A stretch of DNA of 64,000 nucleotides from Diphasiastrum complanatum (Eukaryota; Streptophyta; Lycopodiopsida; Lycopodiales; Lycopodiaceae), in contig CM055092.1 in assembly GCA_029204225.1 (NCBI GenBank), positions 73,756,857 to 73,820,856 of the forward strand, given 5' to 3'. Under the pieces are notes generated by a model. That model was not told the origin of the DNA. It saw only the letters and a program-made list of their open reading frames with translations, and made no database searches. The stretch's first letter is position 1. Each line of letters begins with the position of its first letter. The translations under genes were made by a program, and so were the position numbers. Positions 21,051 to 33,114 of this stretch are shown here, in pieces.

Positions 21051-22315
21051 AATGCCATCATCTAGTCATGTGTAATCACTGGAGGTACAATTGCCAAAGG
21101 TGGAGTGTGTTGTTGTTGTCGTTGTCGTTGTGAATGTCGTATATGAGAACTTTGACTATGTCTCCTCCGGATAGGACAAGTCGTGCTAGCAACTATACGG
21201 CTTTATATATGTGGTATGCGTTACCTCTAATCTCTGTGGTATTCCTGAGGAGGATTGTTGACATCATCATCATCTGATCCTAAATTGGCCTAAGATTTTC
21301 TCCTAGAGAAGAAAGAAGTGACGTGGAGCTAAAAATGTGGCCTATATTTGACTTATTTGTTCCATGATCACATGCAGAAAAGGCGTGGCACCTATACAAG
21401 CTTTCTATTATCTGAGCATAGAGTTATTTTTTAAGAACTTATGGTTTGTAACAAGGACTAAATTGTAAAAGTAAACTCTTCATTTTGCTATCCCCATTAC
21501 CATTGCCTTCCACCACGTACATTTTTATCATAGATGTGGCACACACTAGTTCTCCTAGAGAGAAAATACTTTGCAACTTATCTCCATGGGTCATTGAGAA
21601 TTGACTCCCCTTCCTTTATCACACAAGATCAATTGTTATCATGAGATTAAAAGTATCAAAAGAGAAGCCTTCCAATTACCTACTTGGTCACTAAATTTCA
21701 CAGAAAATAGTATACCTCTTTAACGATGACAAAAGCTTATTTTCTCTTCTTTACTACTTGAAGGAAACATTTTATTGTACCAATGTAAGTACAGAAAATG
21801 TCCCATCTAATAGTGGTTTTATAGATCCATAGTATCTCCTATGAATATTCAAGCACATTCCCTTAGAAATAAGGGGCACCTTATCGAGTAATGAAATTCA
21901 AATGGAGGTCACTTGGACTTACATTCAGATAGAAGAATATGTATTGAAGCCTTGGACGGCAAGATATGTGAGGGTTAAGTACAGTTTTCAACTGCACTTA
22001 CTCCCTTGTATCTGAAAACAAGCCTAAGGCCAATTGAGTTGAGCTTAATGCCTGCTGGAGCTGACAGCCAGAGCCTCCGGCAAGCCTCAAACTCACTGTT
22101 AACACAATGCGAGCACACTCATACTCACACTTCACAGAAGGGGTAAGGGGTAAGGGGCATCTCCCTTTGGCACGCGGCTCAGGGTGCCGCTTAGCTCCAC
22201 CCAGCAGGCCCATTAATGATGAATGTTCTTAGAGGTAAACCAGTTAAACTTTTTCAGGTGTCTACAATCTAATGCAGCAAAGCAAGTTCATTGCACATCT
22301 AAAAGAATTATATAC
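21051..22315. other. Unassigned intron DNA, with a GC-rich patch at 22,010-22,215
   Basis: Near 21,100-21,300 the minus strand may include decayed copia gag. The GC-rich patch (with ggggtaaggggtaagggg) differs in composition from its surroundings and may be a separate repeat insertion. It has no recognisable domain. Confidence 0.4.
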
Positions 22316-22497
22316 CTGTGTGAATAGGACTCAAAATTGCTGTTGGTGAGAACCACCGCCCCTTCCTCTTTAAAATCAGCATCATCTCCATGACTCTTAA
22401 TTGATGGAACTGGACTGGACTGAAATTCTGGGCCCGCAGCATTCAGCGTAGAGTCTATTGGAAACTTACGAACAGTCTTTGTAATATTGAACCTACT
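22316..22497 (-). CDS. PDIL5-4: PDIL5-4 exon: linker into the thioredoxin domain
   Basis: The 182-bp exon begins SRFNITKTVRKFPIDS and ends with EEGAVVLTNSNFESYSH plus two bases of the next codon. The acceptor is attttgcag and the donor is gtatat. The first half is the RxNxTKTxRKFxID motif of plant PDIL5-4. The second half (VxLTxxNF) is the usual start of a thioredoxin fold. The following intron is 19,780 bp. Confidence 0.92.
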
Positions 22498-23015
22498 CTG
22501 CAAAATTATAGATTTTAATATCACTTAAAATTATACTATTCTTGAAACAGAAAACTTCAATGTGCTACCCAGACTAGAAAACAAAAGAGAAACTATGCTA
22601 ATGTGACCAGGACCTCACTCACTTAGCTACAGACAGTCATGAGAATTAGATATGAAGATGGGATTTACCTCATTCGATCGTGTCCTTGCATTCTTTGAGA
22701 GTATAAAGTGGCACTAGCCATGATAATATGTAGATATATGGCTAAAATGTGCTTGAATCTAGCTTGAATCTAATGTAAGTGCGAGTGATCCACAATCTGG
22801 CTTCAGAGTTCTGAAGTGTCATCAAGACAATGAATTGTGGCCCTTTCCTGTTCTTTACAATGAATGAGCAGGCTGCCTTTTAATAATGAGGAATCCTTCC
22901 TAGTGCTCCCCTTTCAAGTTGTTTTCAAACTAATAGCAGGATACAATGGCAAAAAGCTAATAGTAGGATAGTAATCAAGTTCTAACTTTCTGTCAAAGAA
23001 AGAGAAAGTGCTTAC
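22498..23015 (-). other. PDIL5-4 intron, 518 bp
   Basis: Bounded by the donor gtaagc and the acceptor attttgcag. No transposon signature seen. Confidence 0.85.
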
Positions 23016-23073
23016 AGTGCCAAGAATGTCACTGACATCAACTGCTGCAAATTCACATGATAGTGCTGGAAAG
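23016..23073 (-). CDS. PDIL5-4: PDIL5-4 exon: FPALSCEF..DVSD segment
   Basis: The 58-bp exon starts with one base that completes Ser and then reads FPALSCEFAAVDVSDILGT. The acceptor is catgtgcag and the donor is gtaagc. FPALxCxxxxxDVxDxxG is the signature following the DFNxS strand in the ERGIC family. It joins upstream to the exon ending at 40,821 and downstream to the exon starting at 22,497 without frame change. Confidence 0.9.
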
Positions 23074-23161
23074 CTGCACATGATACACATTTAAAAAGAG
23101 TCAAAATTTTCCTAGATCAAAGCTAGTTTATTTCCTCTTACACCATTTCATATTCTATGCT

Positions 23162-23236
23162 CCAAGGGTCAGCTCAGTTGGTTGGTTTGGCATCCAAAGC
23201 TTCTTTGGTCCCAGGTTCGAACCCCCCCTTGGAAAC
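23162..23236 (+). repeat. tRNA-like sequence, probably a SINE head
   Basis: It contains an A-box-like CAGCTCAGTTGG (23,170) and a B-box GGTTCGAACCC (23,214-23,224) spaced as in a tRNA gene. The T-arm and acceptor stem pair poorly, so it is not a good tRNA. tRNA-derived SINEs start with such internal pol III promoters. The 3' end of the SINE was not found. Confidence 0.5.
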
Positions 23237-24409
23237 CAAGATGCAGATTCTACTAAAAATTAATGTCATTACACCTAACAGATAGAAAATCACTTCCCAC
23301 AACTATTTAATGCCTAATAATTCACTTAGGGGTACACTTGAAGAAAAGGTCTTGTTTGGTAGCAACAAAGCAGGTTTCTTCTATGATCTTCACATCGAGG
23401 TGATAACTTACTACTGAGTTGATAGAGCGAGTTTCTGACTAAAGGGCTATGCTAATTTATTGTTCATATAGGAATGCATAGGAAAAGGAAAACATGTGTA
23501 GTGGACCTATTTAGGTAATCCTTCAATAAGAATTGTCTTGTGCAATAACCACCACAGATAAGTGTATATTGGTGTCAGTATATTTGTGAGATGTATGCCA
23601 TATGAATAAATTGTTGACACTCTGATTGGTTAAGAACCCGCCATTAACTGCGCCATTGCATATTCAATAACTTTCTCAGAAATATTTCTCCGAAAAGCTA
23701 GATGAATAATCATCATAGCTCCCAGTCATTCCAAACACCAAGCAATATGAGGAAAACTCCCTTGTTACACTGGGAACATCTTTTATTTTTTCCAATATTT
23801 TTGTGTAGAAATTTGAAAAAGAGGTTCCACTCATCATTAAAACATTATTATTTACTGGAAAAAGGAGACTTAGCACAATACTTGCAGAAAATGTAGTCCT
23901 TGAAAAGAAAGCATTACAATGCAGTGCCAGCACAATACAATGTCCAAAAAAACCTTAATCTAAACACTAATGATCTCTCAACTCTCAAACAGTAGGACTT
24001 GATAACATCAATGGAACAACAAAACAATTGAACCTGATTCACTCCACTCTCACTTAAAACTGAAGTATGATATGTAAACCCTGGCATTCCCCATTTTCTG
24101 CCAAATACGCTACCTACAGCACGGCTACAATATTTAGGAAATCAACGGAATCAATGTAGTTCTACATGAATGATGGCTGGGGGCGCTGCAACGAAATAAT
24201 AGATGGCCAGATAAAATGTAAACCTCTAATATATAAAGATTCCAGTCTCACAATACAAAGGACCTCGTTTGAGCAGAAAAGAGCTCTACAAAATCCACAT
24301 CTACATTTTTACACCTTACAACTGCTATATGTACAAAACCAGGACTCTTGCATATCAGTATCCGTTGAACGGAATACCATGTCTGCAGCTAGAAGAAAAT
24401 GTCCCGCGT
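23237..24409. other. No gene recognised
   Basis: AT-rich intron DNA with short ORFs without domain signals. Confidence 0.4.
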
Positions 24410-24840
24410 AGCCTGCTGTTGCTCACAAAAGATGCCCCTGATGTTTCCTGCTTGCTCCTAAAGGGCCTTGCCCCACTCCAATAGCCTAGACGGCCTTGAT
24501 CCTACCTTCTTACCACTAGAGGGGCCATGCGCCACTGAATAGCCTGGAGATCCCGGTTGCTGCAATGGTGCGTGATGAAAATGGTTTAAGAGCTCCTACC
24601 AAGGCCGTGCCATCACCGTATGTCTCCAACCCATGGTTTGACCGGCCACCAGATCCATGATGCTGCACTGAGCCCAATGGTACCAGAGAACTGATTTCCA
24701 CAGTAATGGCATCACCACTTGCAGAAACTAAGCTGCATACCGACTCCCCTGGGAATCATTCACCTCCAACTTAAACCACAGGCTAGTTCCTTCCATGAGC
24801 ATGACTGTTGATCAGATGCGCTTAACCCTGAACTGCAAAA
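24410..24840 (-). pseudogene. Possible coding remnant, unrecognised
   Basis: A minus-strand frame near 24,760-24,516 reads DAITVEISSLVPLGSVQHHG and continues GALKPFSSRTIAATGISRLF to a stop. Its composition is more gene-like than the surroundings, and it abuts the truncated end of copia J. I recognise no family. It may be a fragment of a host transcript or of an unknown element, or a chance ORF. Confidence 0.25.
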
Positions 24841-24924
24841 GCTGCAGCCTTCGATAGTGTGAGTGCTATCATCACCAAGATGAACATACTTCTTTGTGTT
24901 GTAAGGCGTATAGGAATGAAAAAT

Positions 24925-25625
24925 CTAACGATGATTGGTCATACGTTGAGTAGCTCCGGAATCCAGAAACCACGAATCATCCGAATTCGCATTTTTGTCT
25001 TTGACCATAAAAACACCTTCGTCCATTTCGACTTCAAGAGATGCTATAACTGTATTTGCTTGTTGATCAGGTTGCTTGGTTGCATTCTTCCCTTTGAGAA
25101 TTCGGCAATCTTGGATCTCATGGTTATTGCGTTTGCAATACCTGCAAAACATCTTCTTCTTCGACGAATGTCGATTCGATGATTGTTCTTGACCTTGAGT
25201 CTATTTCTGATTCCATGTAGACTGCTTGGAGCTTTTCTGCTTCTGTTGTTTCGAGCCCTTGTTGACATACAGAGCATGAGACGAAGAGGTAGACGAAGTG
25301 TCTTGACTTCTTCGATTATCTTCTTGCAACAACATAGTGATAAATCTGGTAAGAGTTAAATCTGAGTGTGTCATGATGATCATCACCCAGTTCTCATATG
25401 TAGAGGGCAGACTTGAAAGCAATGTCATAATTGCGTCTTGATCGTCTATGACTGATCCAACAGCGGCCATCTGTTGCAAGAGATTCTTAAACTGGTTAAT
25501 ATGATTCTGAAGAGAATCATTATTCGACATCTTGAGTGTGAAGAATTTCCTTCGAAGATGTAACTTAGTAGTTTCCTCTCTCACATCATATAGTGAGCTC
25601 AGGATGTCCCAAACTTCTTTCGAAG
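24925..25625 (-). pseudogene. gag: Copia J gag and protease start
   Basis: Frame 25,584-25,201 contains HLRRKFFTLKMSNNDSLQNH, INQFKNLLQQMAAVGSVIDD and LLSSLPSTYENWV, the UBN2-type copia gag. A TAG at 25,198 separates it from the same frame 25,152-24,925 with the zinc knuckle CRYCKRNNHEIQDC and the protease site SWFLDSGATQRMT. Gag N-terminal sequence (GKAFALIILNI-like) continues beyond 25,625 with frame breaks. Confidence 0.9.
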
Positions 25626-26046
25626 TTCTGCTTCAGCTACATGGCCAATCTAAGTATCTGATATATTGAGGATAATAAGTGCGAAAGCTTTACCATCCTT
25701 TGACTTCCATTTCGAGTTGTCTATGTCGTCTTCAGGCTTCAATTCGATACCTATACCAACATCCCACAACTCGTTGGCGATTAGCAAGGTCTTCATCTTA
25801 AATTTCCATTAATGATAATTGGATCCATTCAGCTTGTCTGTGATAAGACCGGCTTTACTTTGAAAATCCATCTTGAACTTTAGACTGTCGATGATTCGAT
25901 TGTTGTTAAGAGAAAGATACAGTGTTGTGGAAATCAATTCTCTGATACCGACACAAATTGATTTGAATTGAAGAATAATTTGACATCACGAAAGATACCA
26001 AGCGTAAGAGCTTACGCTCTGATAGTATTAGGCCTTGAAGAATCAA

Positions 26047-26059
26047 CGCTCTGATACCA
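26047..26059 (-). promoter_or_regulatory. Primer binding site of copia J (initiator tRNA-Met)
   Basis: The minus strand reads TGGTATCAGAGCG directly next to the LTR end. Confidence 0.92.
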
Positions 26060-26942
26060 TGTTGGAAAGAGGTGTGTGAAAGACCGGTTGAACTCGAAAA
26101 GAAAAGAATTCGAATAAAAAGAATTCAAACGACAAGAAAGAAAACTTATCGTGCGCAGCGTTCCTCTTTCTTTATGCATGACTACGCCTATCAATTTCGA
26201 ACAAAACAATAGTGATAGAAATCATGTTCGATCTTATAGTAACTAGCTTTGAAATCATTAGTACTACAGTGATTACATAGCCAAACATTAAGCATCGAAA
26301 CATTAGGCAAATAATTAGTCGCGAAGAACTACAGAAATGCATACATTCTGAGACGAGGCTGAACGCAATAAGAAGATATTATTGATTCAGTATGGAAGCG
26401 AAACAGATGTAAATGAGTACAACAAGTTGCGGATTGGAGCCGCGTACTCTAAGTTATCTCTGAGCGACTAAAATGTAAGTCTGAATTAAGCGCAACTACT
26501 GATAAGCAGTAAGCGCAATAGCAATCTCTAATCAACTCTAAAGAATTGAGCTAGAATGCTCAAGAGTGTACAAGCTCGCAGGCTTGAGAGAGAGAGAGCT
26601 AACTATTCGATACTTGATCCTCTTCTTGATCATAAGATGTTGAAATATGAATAGCTATTTATACTAAGCAATTAGGTCGTCAAAAGCGTCATCCAGTTGG
26701 CTGTGATGTGCTGGCATCCATCCAGATAGGACTTCTCAGAAACTACTTGCTGATGGATTAATGCAAGTCGGTGGCTTTGGTCATAAACAGTCTGTCTGCA
26801 GAAATGAACGTAAATTGTCATTGTGAGCCGTTTCGAGTAGCTAGCAGACTGTGTAAAAACACGAAGAAAACTGCAGGTCTGGATAAAAGTTGGACGAAGA
26901 TTAAAATGTCGATTAGTCAATTAGTGAGAGAATAATCCAACA
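26060..26942 (-). repeat. Copia J LTR, 883 bp
   Basis: The ends are perfect 7-bp inverted repeats, TGTTGGA at 26,060 and TCCAACA at 26,942. The PBS adjoins the 26,060 side, which makes this the 5' LTR of a minus-strand element. A short GA-rich run occurs near 26,583. Confidence 0.9.
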
Positions 26943-28399
26943 CTTAGTTTTGTGAAATGATATCAAAAAATGAGTAACATGCAAAGATCAAGATAGATCC
27001 AAGGGCCTATTAACATATTTTAGAATTTCTTCACAAAGACTAGATCTAAAATATAAATGTATGCTGGTTTGGTAATACACCTGTCCACTATACCATCAAT
27101 TTCCATTTTGAGCACTCATAGACTGTTGGCAGGTACATTTCCGCATTTAAGATTGAATGTCAAATCCAAACTGAACAACATATGAACTGATGTTAGTACA
27201 TTTTTTATATATATTATCTAGAATTTCCACAGTGATATGAACCTGTAAAAATATTGCAAATCCAGAGCATCATTCTCCTTGTTGTGAACACAATATCACA
27301 TAAATCATCATGTAAGACAAGAATACACAGCGAACTGAAGAATTATATAGGAATTTCCAGTTCAGATCAAAATCATCACAAAAGAACAAAGATAGAGAGA
27401 AGATATTGTAAATGTAACAAGTATCTTGATGTAGAAGTGTAACTGAATAAACTACTAAAGTATCTTAGCTGAATATAAATCTAAAGCTACACTAAAATAA
27501 TCTCAAATCTCTGATCCAAGAAACTAGTCTCCAAATAGTGTGCCAACTAGAAATGCATGAAATACAAAATAAAATATTAATGAACATGAATCACCTAACT
27601 GAAGCATGCTATAACTGCTAATAAGAACTCATTGCCACATACAAGACATACTGTGCCAGCCCTATAGACAAAGATTCCAACCAGAATGCAGTAGTAGATG
27701 ACACAATACTAACAAAGATACCCGAAGCCACTCATAATAACTAGCTCACATGCAATCTATGTAAAACAATAACAGCAATAGATGACTCAAAAGAGACATG
27801 GAATCCAACTCAGCTGCATGAAACGGACCTGCACAACAAATGGCTTGAGATTCACAAAGAGATCCCAACTTAACCATGTAAAATATTTGGATATAACTAT
27901 TAAAGGAAGCACAGTAGCCAAGATCATGAATAAAGGGACACAGCCCTGAATAGAACTCTCTGGTAGAAGCTTTTGTAGACATACCAAAGTAAATCATAGG
28001 AGCAAGACTCTCATGCAGAAGTTGGTGTGATACTGTTGGAAGAACCATCATATGAGTAGATAGGCATTGCTCAAAGATGCATAAGGAATGGAAATAACAC
28101 GGTATCACATAACAAGGGCAACTAGGAAACAAAGACAAAGAGTGACATACATTTGGTGGCAAAAAGATTGGACATGGGTGTAGTAGCAATAGAAGAAAGA
28201 CAAAAAACAAGTGTTCATCATCGTCATGTATAGAAGAAGAAGATAGTAAAGAAAGTCAAATATCTATAGGTGGAAAAACAGCAGGTGCAACAAAAGAATA
28301 TAAACATGGAGTAACACACAAAAGCTGAGCAATGAAAAGGGTATCAATTATAGATATGAGAAACAGTGCACCAAAAAAGGTGAAGTATATACCCTTAGA
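26943..28399. other. No gene recognised
   Basis: AT-rich intron DNA. A 154-codon minus-strand ORF (28,210-27,746) has no domain signal and a Leu/Cys/His-rich composition typical of chance ORFs. Confidence 0.4.
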
Positions 28400-28920
28400 A
28401 GCACATTCCTAAAGATTTTCCTTAGGAATGGGTAAGGTGCTAAACCCTAAACCCTAAACCATTTTGTTCCTGATGAATAGTTTCAGGAACCAAGACTCAA
28501 TACATGGACTTCTTATTAGACCCCCATCCTTGCATAAGCTACTTAACTAGCTGAAATTAATGAACGGATTACATTGCTGGCAATGGGAGCCAGAACAGGA
28601 ATGGGAATAGGAACATAAACCTAAGAACAAGAACAAGAATAAAAACTTAGGAACTTAGGAACTTAGGAGCATGAACCAGAACACAATAACGCCCTGAAAC
28701 CGTTTTTGTTATGCACAATACCACTATTTAGGAACTTCAGGGAGTCAACAATCATCTTATTATCATTTCTAAAAGCCATTTTTATAATCATTTTCTAATC
28801 ATTTAATCACCCCTATAAAGTAGGCTATCATAGAGGATTCAGGGGGCGAGATTTGAAAAAGAAAAATCTAAAGGAACAGTTCTTAGAAACAATTTCATTC
28901 CATTCCAGGAACTATGCCTG
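28400..28920. repeat. Repeat rich in TTAGGAAC words, containing a telomere-like tract
   Basis: Words such as cttaggaac, aggaacttaggaacttagga and ttccttaggaatggg recur. CTAAACCCTAAACCCTAAAC lies at 28,440. It shares vocabulary with 2,929-3,140. Confidence 0.4.
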
Positions 28921-30699
28921 CTGACGCATCTAAGGATGCATGTTCTTGTGTTTCATGAGTGGACAAAGATGACTCACATGTAGATTCACGCGTCAATATT
29001 CCATCTTTAAGTAGGAAGATCATTTCTAGGATCTGCTGGTTTCTGTATTTCATCATCAAAAATCTGCCTCATATCTGCTATCTTTGTTTATTATCCTTAA
29101 ATTGCCTTTATCTGATCATAACAAGTCTTTGTCTTCTATCTGTGAATCTTTGTGTGTCATCCTCACAAGCCACTATCTTGCATAACTAATTTCTGATATG
29201 TAGGGCTAGGCTGTATGCTCATGTCTCATCAAATTCCTCCTTTCAAGTGGTTAAGGAAATATACATGATGTACCACATGTGAAATAATAAAAGGATGAAG
29301 CAAAAAATACAAATTGCAATATATCAATCTATAGCTATGCAATCGATGAGCTACAAAAATAAAATACATTAACCTATTGCAGGAAATACACTTGTATGAT
29401 ACAATCCTTAACAAAGAATTTGAATATAAGAAAGAGAAGTGCCAGCAAATCCTGATTGTGGATCTTTAATATCTTCACTTCTAGAGATTCAATTCACAAG
29501 CTAAAATTTATCAGCCCTGCCTGACTATAGCAAGAAAAATGATATGATAATTTCCTAAACATATAAAAAGGACAAGTTTTAGGAAACCTAAAAATCAGTA
29601 ACTCCATTTCTCGTTATCCAAATAATGACTTACAAAGTACACAAGGAGTGCCCTACTATAGGAAGAGCAACAATATAGAGGGCATCGTAAAAATTTCACA
29701 ATTGAGTACAAAAGTAATGAGGATTTTATAAATTGGAAAAACTTGACATTATGGCTCACTATCCTATGTTAGATTTTCAAATGTAATAGCATTCCTTCAT
29801 CAAGTTGAGGAAAGGAGCCCATGAACGTAATAAGAAGTGAAATTCTAGCAATTGTGAAAAAATTGGAGCTATAATTGGATTTAGGGTTTCCTCCCTACTT
29901 TGATTGAGAACAATTTTACGAATGACTCTTTGAAAATAGGATGAATTAGAAAGTGGCTACCAAACCCCCTCTTCTACAAAAGGCTCTACAACCAAATAAT
30001 GAGAGAATCATCACAACAAAACAAAGACAAAAAGAAGATATTGTAATTGTAGAACAATAGCTAGATCACAATATTATAGAATCTAAGCTAAGAGTAAATT
30101 GAACTTGAAACTATGCTTAATCAATCTCTTCTCTTTAAACTAAGCAACTAGTCTCCAAACAATCAATCAACTGATAATGAGGGCTTATATAGACCATCTT
30201 AGGATTCTTGACAAGCTATGGAGATCTTGCAAGATGCAATGGACTCATGTAGCGAGGAGTTAGATGCAACGAGGAGCTATTTGCAAGCTCACATCACCTC
30301 AATCTCACAAAACAAGTTGTTGAAGTACAAAGCATGCAACGTTCATTCAATCCATGAAGATCTAGATCCTGCTTTATGTTCTACTTGAATAAATTAGTAG
30401 TCTCACAAGCACTGGAAAAAATCAACATATGTGTTTCTAGAATCAATCAACAAATGTTGTCAGGAGCGATGAATCTTGAAGGTTGCTAGATGATATAGAT
30501 TCCATGAAAATCATTTAAAAGTGATAAGAAATGAGTGATTTAATGTTCAAAAAATCTAACGAGTATTCAAAGCAACATATAACAGATACCGTAGCTGTTT
30601 TATGAAAGAGATTTGGCTATAGATACTAAAATTTGAGGTAAAGAAGAGAGCAAACATACAATGGTTGCATTAGAGAATGTGCACAATAGAATGAGAGAG
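28921..30699. other. No gene recognised
   Basis: AT-rich intron DNA, stops in all frames, no retroelement motif. Confidence 0.4.
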
Positions 30700-31640
30700 A
30701 TGTCATGTAAGAAAGAAAGAAAGCTTTATTAATATCTCGTCTATAATCGAGAACACGTAAGACAAAAGAGTACATCTCAAGTGTATACATAGCTCAAGGA
30801 GTGTATGAAAATGTCTCCATACAAAACAAAACAATAAGCCAAATATAATCCTAAACTTAGCTCAATCTCAAGACACTCAAATGTGTATACATGATATGTC
30901 TAAATAAGATAATGGAATGCTAGACTATGGTATACTCAAGCATACAATCTCTCTTGAATCTGTCTATCTATCAATACTCTGAAGAAAGTAGTGTGCATTG
31001 CATCTTGCTAGTGATGTCAATCGACCCTATATGTATGACCGAGACCATCGATGATCTGCTTTCTGTCTAGTTCATGTCTCTGTGTATGTCTTTGTCTGAT
31101 GTCATGTCTCTGCCTGATAACGTATCATGGTTTGGTACACTATCGTCTAGCCTGATGTCTATTAGCAACTAGGATATTTGTCTCGTCTTCTGACTCATCT
31201 CTGGAAACCTAGTCAAATCTTTGCCATCATTTAGAAAGAATGCAATAATGGTGCGCTAGAATAGATCCTGCATATGTCTCTCACATTTCGACTCATCTCT
31301 TGAAACCTAGTCAGATCATTGCCAACTTTTAGAGAAGAATGTGGTAATGTTGGATCCTATATATAGCTCTCACACATATCTCGTCTCAACGCCATCTCAT
31401 ATCATCAATGCCACGTAGGGCGAATCCTCAATGTATGGAGTGTCACCTATAAAATCTTGATACAGACAAAAGTATCTCCCTCTGATCTCATTATATATTC
31501 GACATCTGAATATGAAATGCTCCTCAACCTCTACCTTAACCAATATACATAATTGACAAAGTCCACCCTCCCGTCATATGTCCTACTAGCGACCTGTCTA
31601 TATGTGAAGCCGATGAGATGAGACTCTAAGCTACCCCAAC
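30700..31640 (-). mobile_element. LINE-like remnant with zf-RVT-type zinc finger
   Basis: Minus-strand translation near 31,566-31,430 reads GLCQLCILVKVEVEEHFIFR then CRIYNEIRGRYFCLYQDF. The CxLC..EEHFxFxCxxYxxIRxxYF pattern is the zinc-binding tail (zf-RVT) found after non-LTR reverse transcriptases in plants. The reverse transcriptase itself is absent. The rest to 30,700 is decayed and assigned only by position. Confidence 0.5.
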
Positions 31641-31659
31641 ATAATCCTGATTCCATGGG

Positions 31660-32100
31660 AGTTATGGACTCGGCTCATTACATTCGCCGCGTCCCTTTAC
31701 ATTTACATTACTATGCATAAGCAGGCCTTGGGCCCTTTTTTATTCATTAGTGACACTTAGACTATATGGTTGGCCTTTGGCCTTATTATTCATTATTAAG
31801 CCATTTGGACATATTACTGGAGAGTGGGGGCCTTCTTGGAGGGCGCACTATTTTCCCTCCCAGTTGGGCCCTAGCCACCGGAAGCTTCCTTTTAGGGCTT
31901 CCTCTTGGCTATAAGTAGGGAAACTGTGTCATTTGTTATTTAGCTGATGATATCGATCTCTCTCTTTAGTCTCCTTAATCCCTCTCTTTCCTGCTTTCTA
32001 GGGTTAAGTCTTGCTTATGTGCTGCTTTCATAGCTTAAGTCTTGCTTATGTGATGCTTTCATAGCTTAGCTCTAGATCAGTTGTGGCTCTATTCGTAACT
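31660..32100 (+). repeat. Element D 5' LTR
   Basis: 441 bp starting AGTTATGGACTCGGC and ending CGTAACT, next to the PBS. It shares the gagggcgcactattttccct block with B and E. Confidence 0.85.
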
Positions 32101-32112
32101 TGGTATCAGAGC
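32101..32112 (+). promoter_or_regulatory. Primer binding site of element D
   Basis: TGGTATCAGAGC directly after the LTR, complementary to initiator tRNA-Met. Confidence 0.92.
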
Positions 32113-32659
32113 ACTTTCATGTGCACTACTTTTTCAAATTTAGTAGAGGCTGTCCAGCGCCCTACTAACCTATCACTTTTGTCGATTTTTTCATCAGATT
32201 TCCATCGTTTTTTCAGATTTAGTGGAGGCTGTCCAGCGCCCTACTAACCCATCACTTTCGTCGATTTTTTCATCAGATTTCCATCGTTATTCCAGATTTG
32301 GTAGAGGCTGGCCAGCACCCTACTACCTTGTCACTTTCGTCGATTTTCTCCACCAATTTGCTGCCCATTTCGTGGCTTGCTTGGAGGCTGTCCAGCGCCC
32401 TACTTCATCACCATTTTGAACTGTTTTCTCCATTTTTTTTCAGGTTATGTGCGGATTTTGGTAGCTACTGCCTAGCTCCCTACTACCTTGCCATCTTCGA
32501 CAGATTTCTCCACCGATTTGCTGTCCATTTTGCTGATTGTTTGGAGGCTGTTCAGCGCCCTACTTCATCACCATTTTAAGCGGTTTTTTCCATCATGTTG
32601 CAGGACATTTGTGGATCTTACTAGCTACTGCCCAGCACCCATTTTCAGCTTGGATCTTC

Positions 32660-32724
<65 letters not shown>

Positions 32725-33110
32725 CTCCTATCCAAAAATCACCCAATTCCGTAATCCTTTGCTATTCCAAATTGCCAGAATCCTGCAGCTTGTTCATCGC
32801 TGCCCCAGCCCTTCCGACTTGTCACTTTCGCCTATTATTTTATCCGTTTCCAGCCATCTTTCACAGTTTATCAAAAGGCTCTCCAGTGCCCATCCTCAAC
32901 CACATTTCACGGAATTCCGACTCCGTTTGATATTCCAATTTGACATTTCCCTCCTGGCTGTCCAGCACATTTTTACAACTTTCATTTTCACGTTTTCCAT
33001 TTGATGATTGCTGCCCTTTCTTAGTTGTGATAATATTGGTTTTAATAGACTAATTTGGGGTGACGACAAGAGTCCGCTCCCTCAAGTTTTCATCTATTCC
33101 TTCCACTATC
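32113..33110 (+). repeat. Element D leader: tandem units plus (CT)n tract
   Basis: Units of about 75-90 bp containing ggaggctgtccagcgcccta recur near 32,142, 32,224, 32,305, 32,384, 32,466, 32,545 and 32,628. A (CT)n run of about 61 bp follows at 32,662-32,722. The sequence up to gag ends in ttggggtgacgacaa, also found before gag in B and E. Confidence 0.85.
32662..32722 (+). repeat. (CT)n microsatellite in the element D leader
   Basis: An uninterrupted CT run of 61 bp. Confidence 0.97.
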
Positions 33111-33114
33111 ATTA

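Larger units (their letters stand above)
2536..22315 (-). other. Giant intron (19.8 kb) of PDIL5-4, packed with nested retrotransposons
   Basis: It is bounded by the donor gtatat after 22,316 and the acceptor tatgtgcag before 2,535. Flanking codons join as AG|T (Ser). It contains elements A1, C, B, F1 and copia remnant G plus unassigned AT-rich DNA. A1, B and F1 are antisense to the host gene; C and G are in the sense direction. Confidence 0.85.
24841..26942 (-). mobile_element. Copia element J: 5' LTR, gag and protease start; rest deleted
   Basis: On the minus strand: LTR (26,942-26,060), PBS, gag, zinc knuckle and the protease DSGAT site, then a break near 24,841. It is related to copia I by its gag and zinc knuckle. 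One stop interrupts gag. No 3' LTR was found. Confidence 0.9.

Noticed and set aside
27746-28210. 154-codon minus-strand ORF
   Set aside because: No known domain, composition typical of antisense AT-rich DNA, no splice or start context.
32537-33004. 155-codon ORF over the (CT)n tract
   Set aside because: Produced by the microsatellite and leader repeats of element D.
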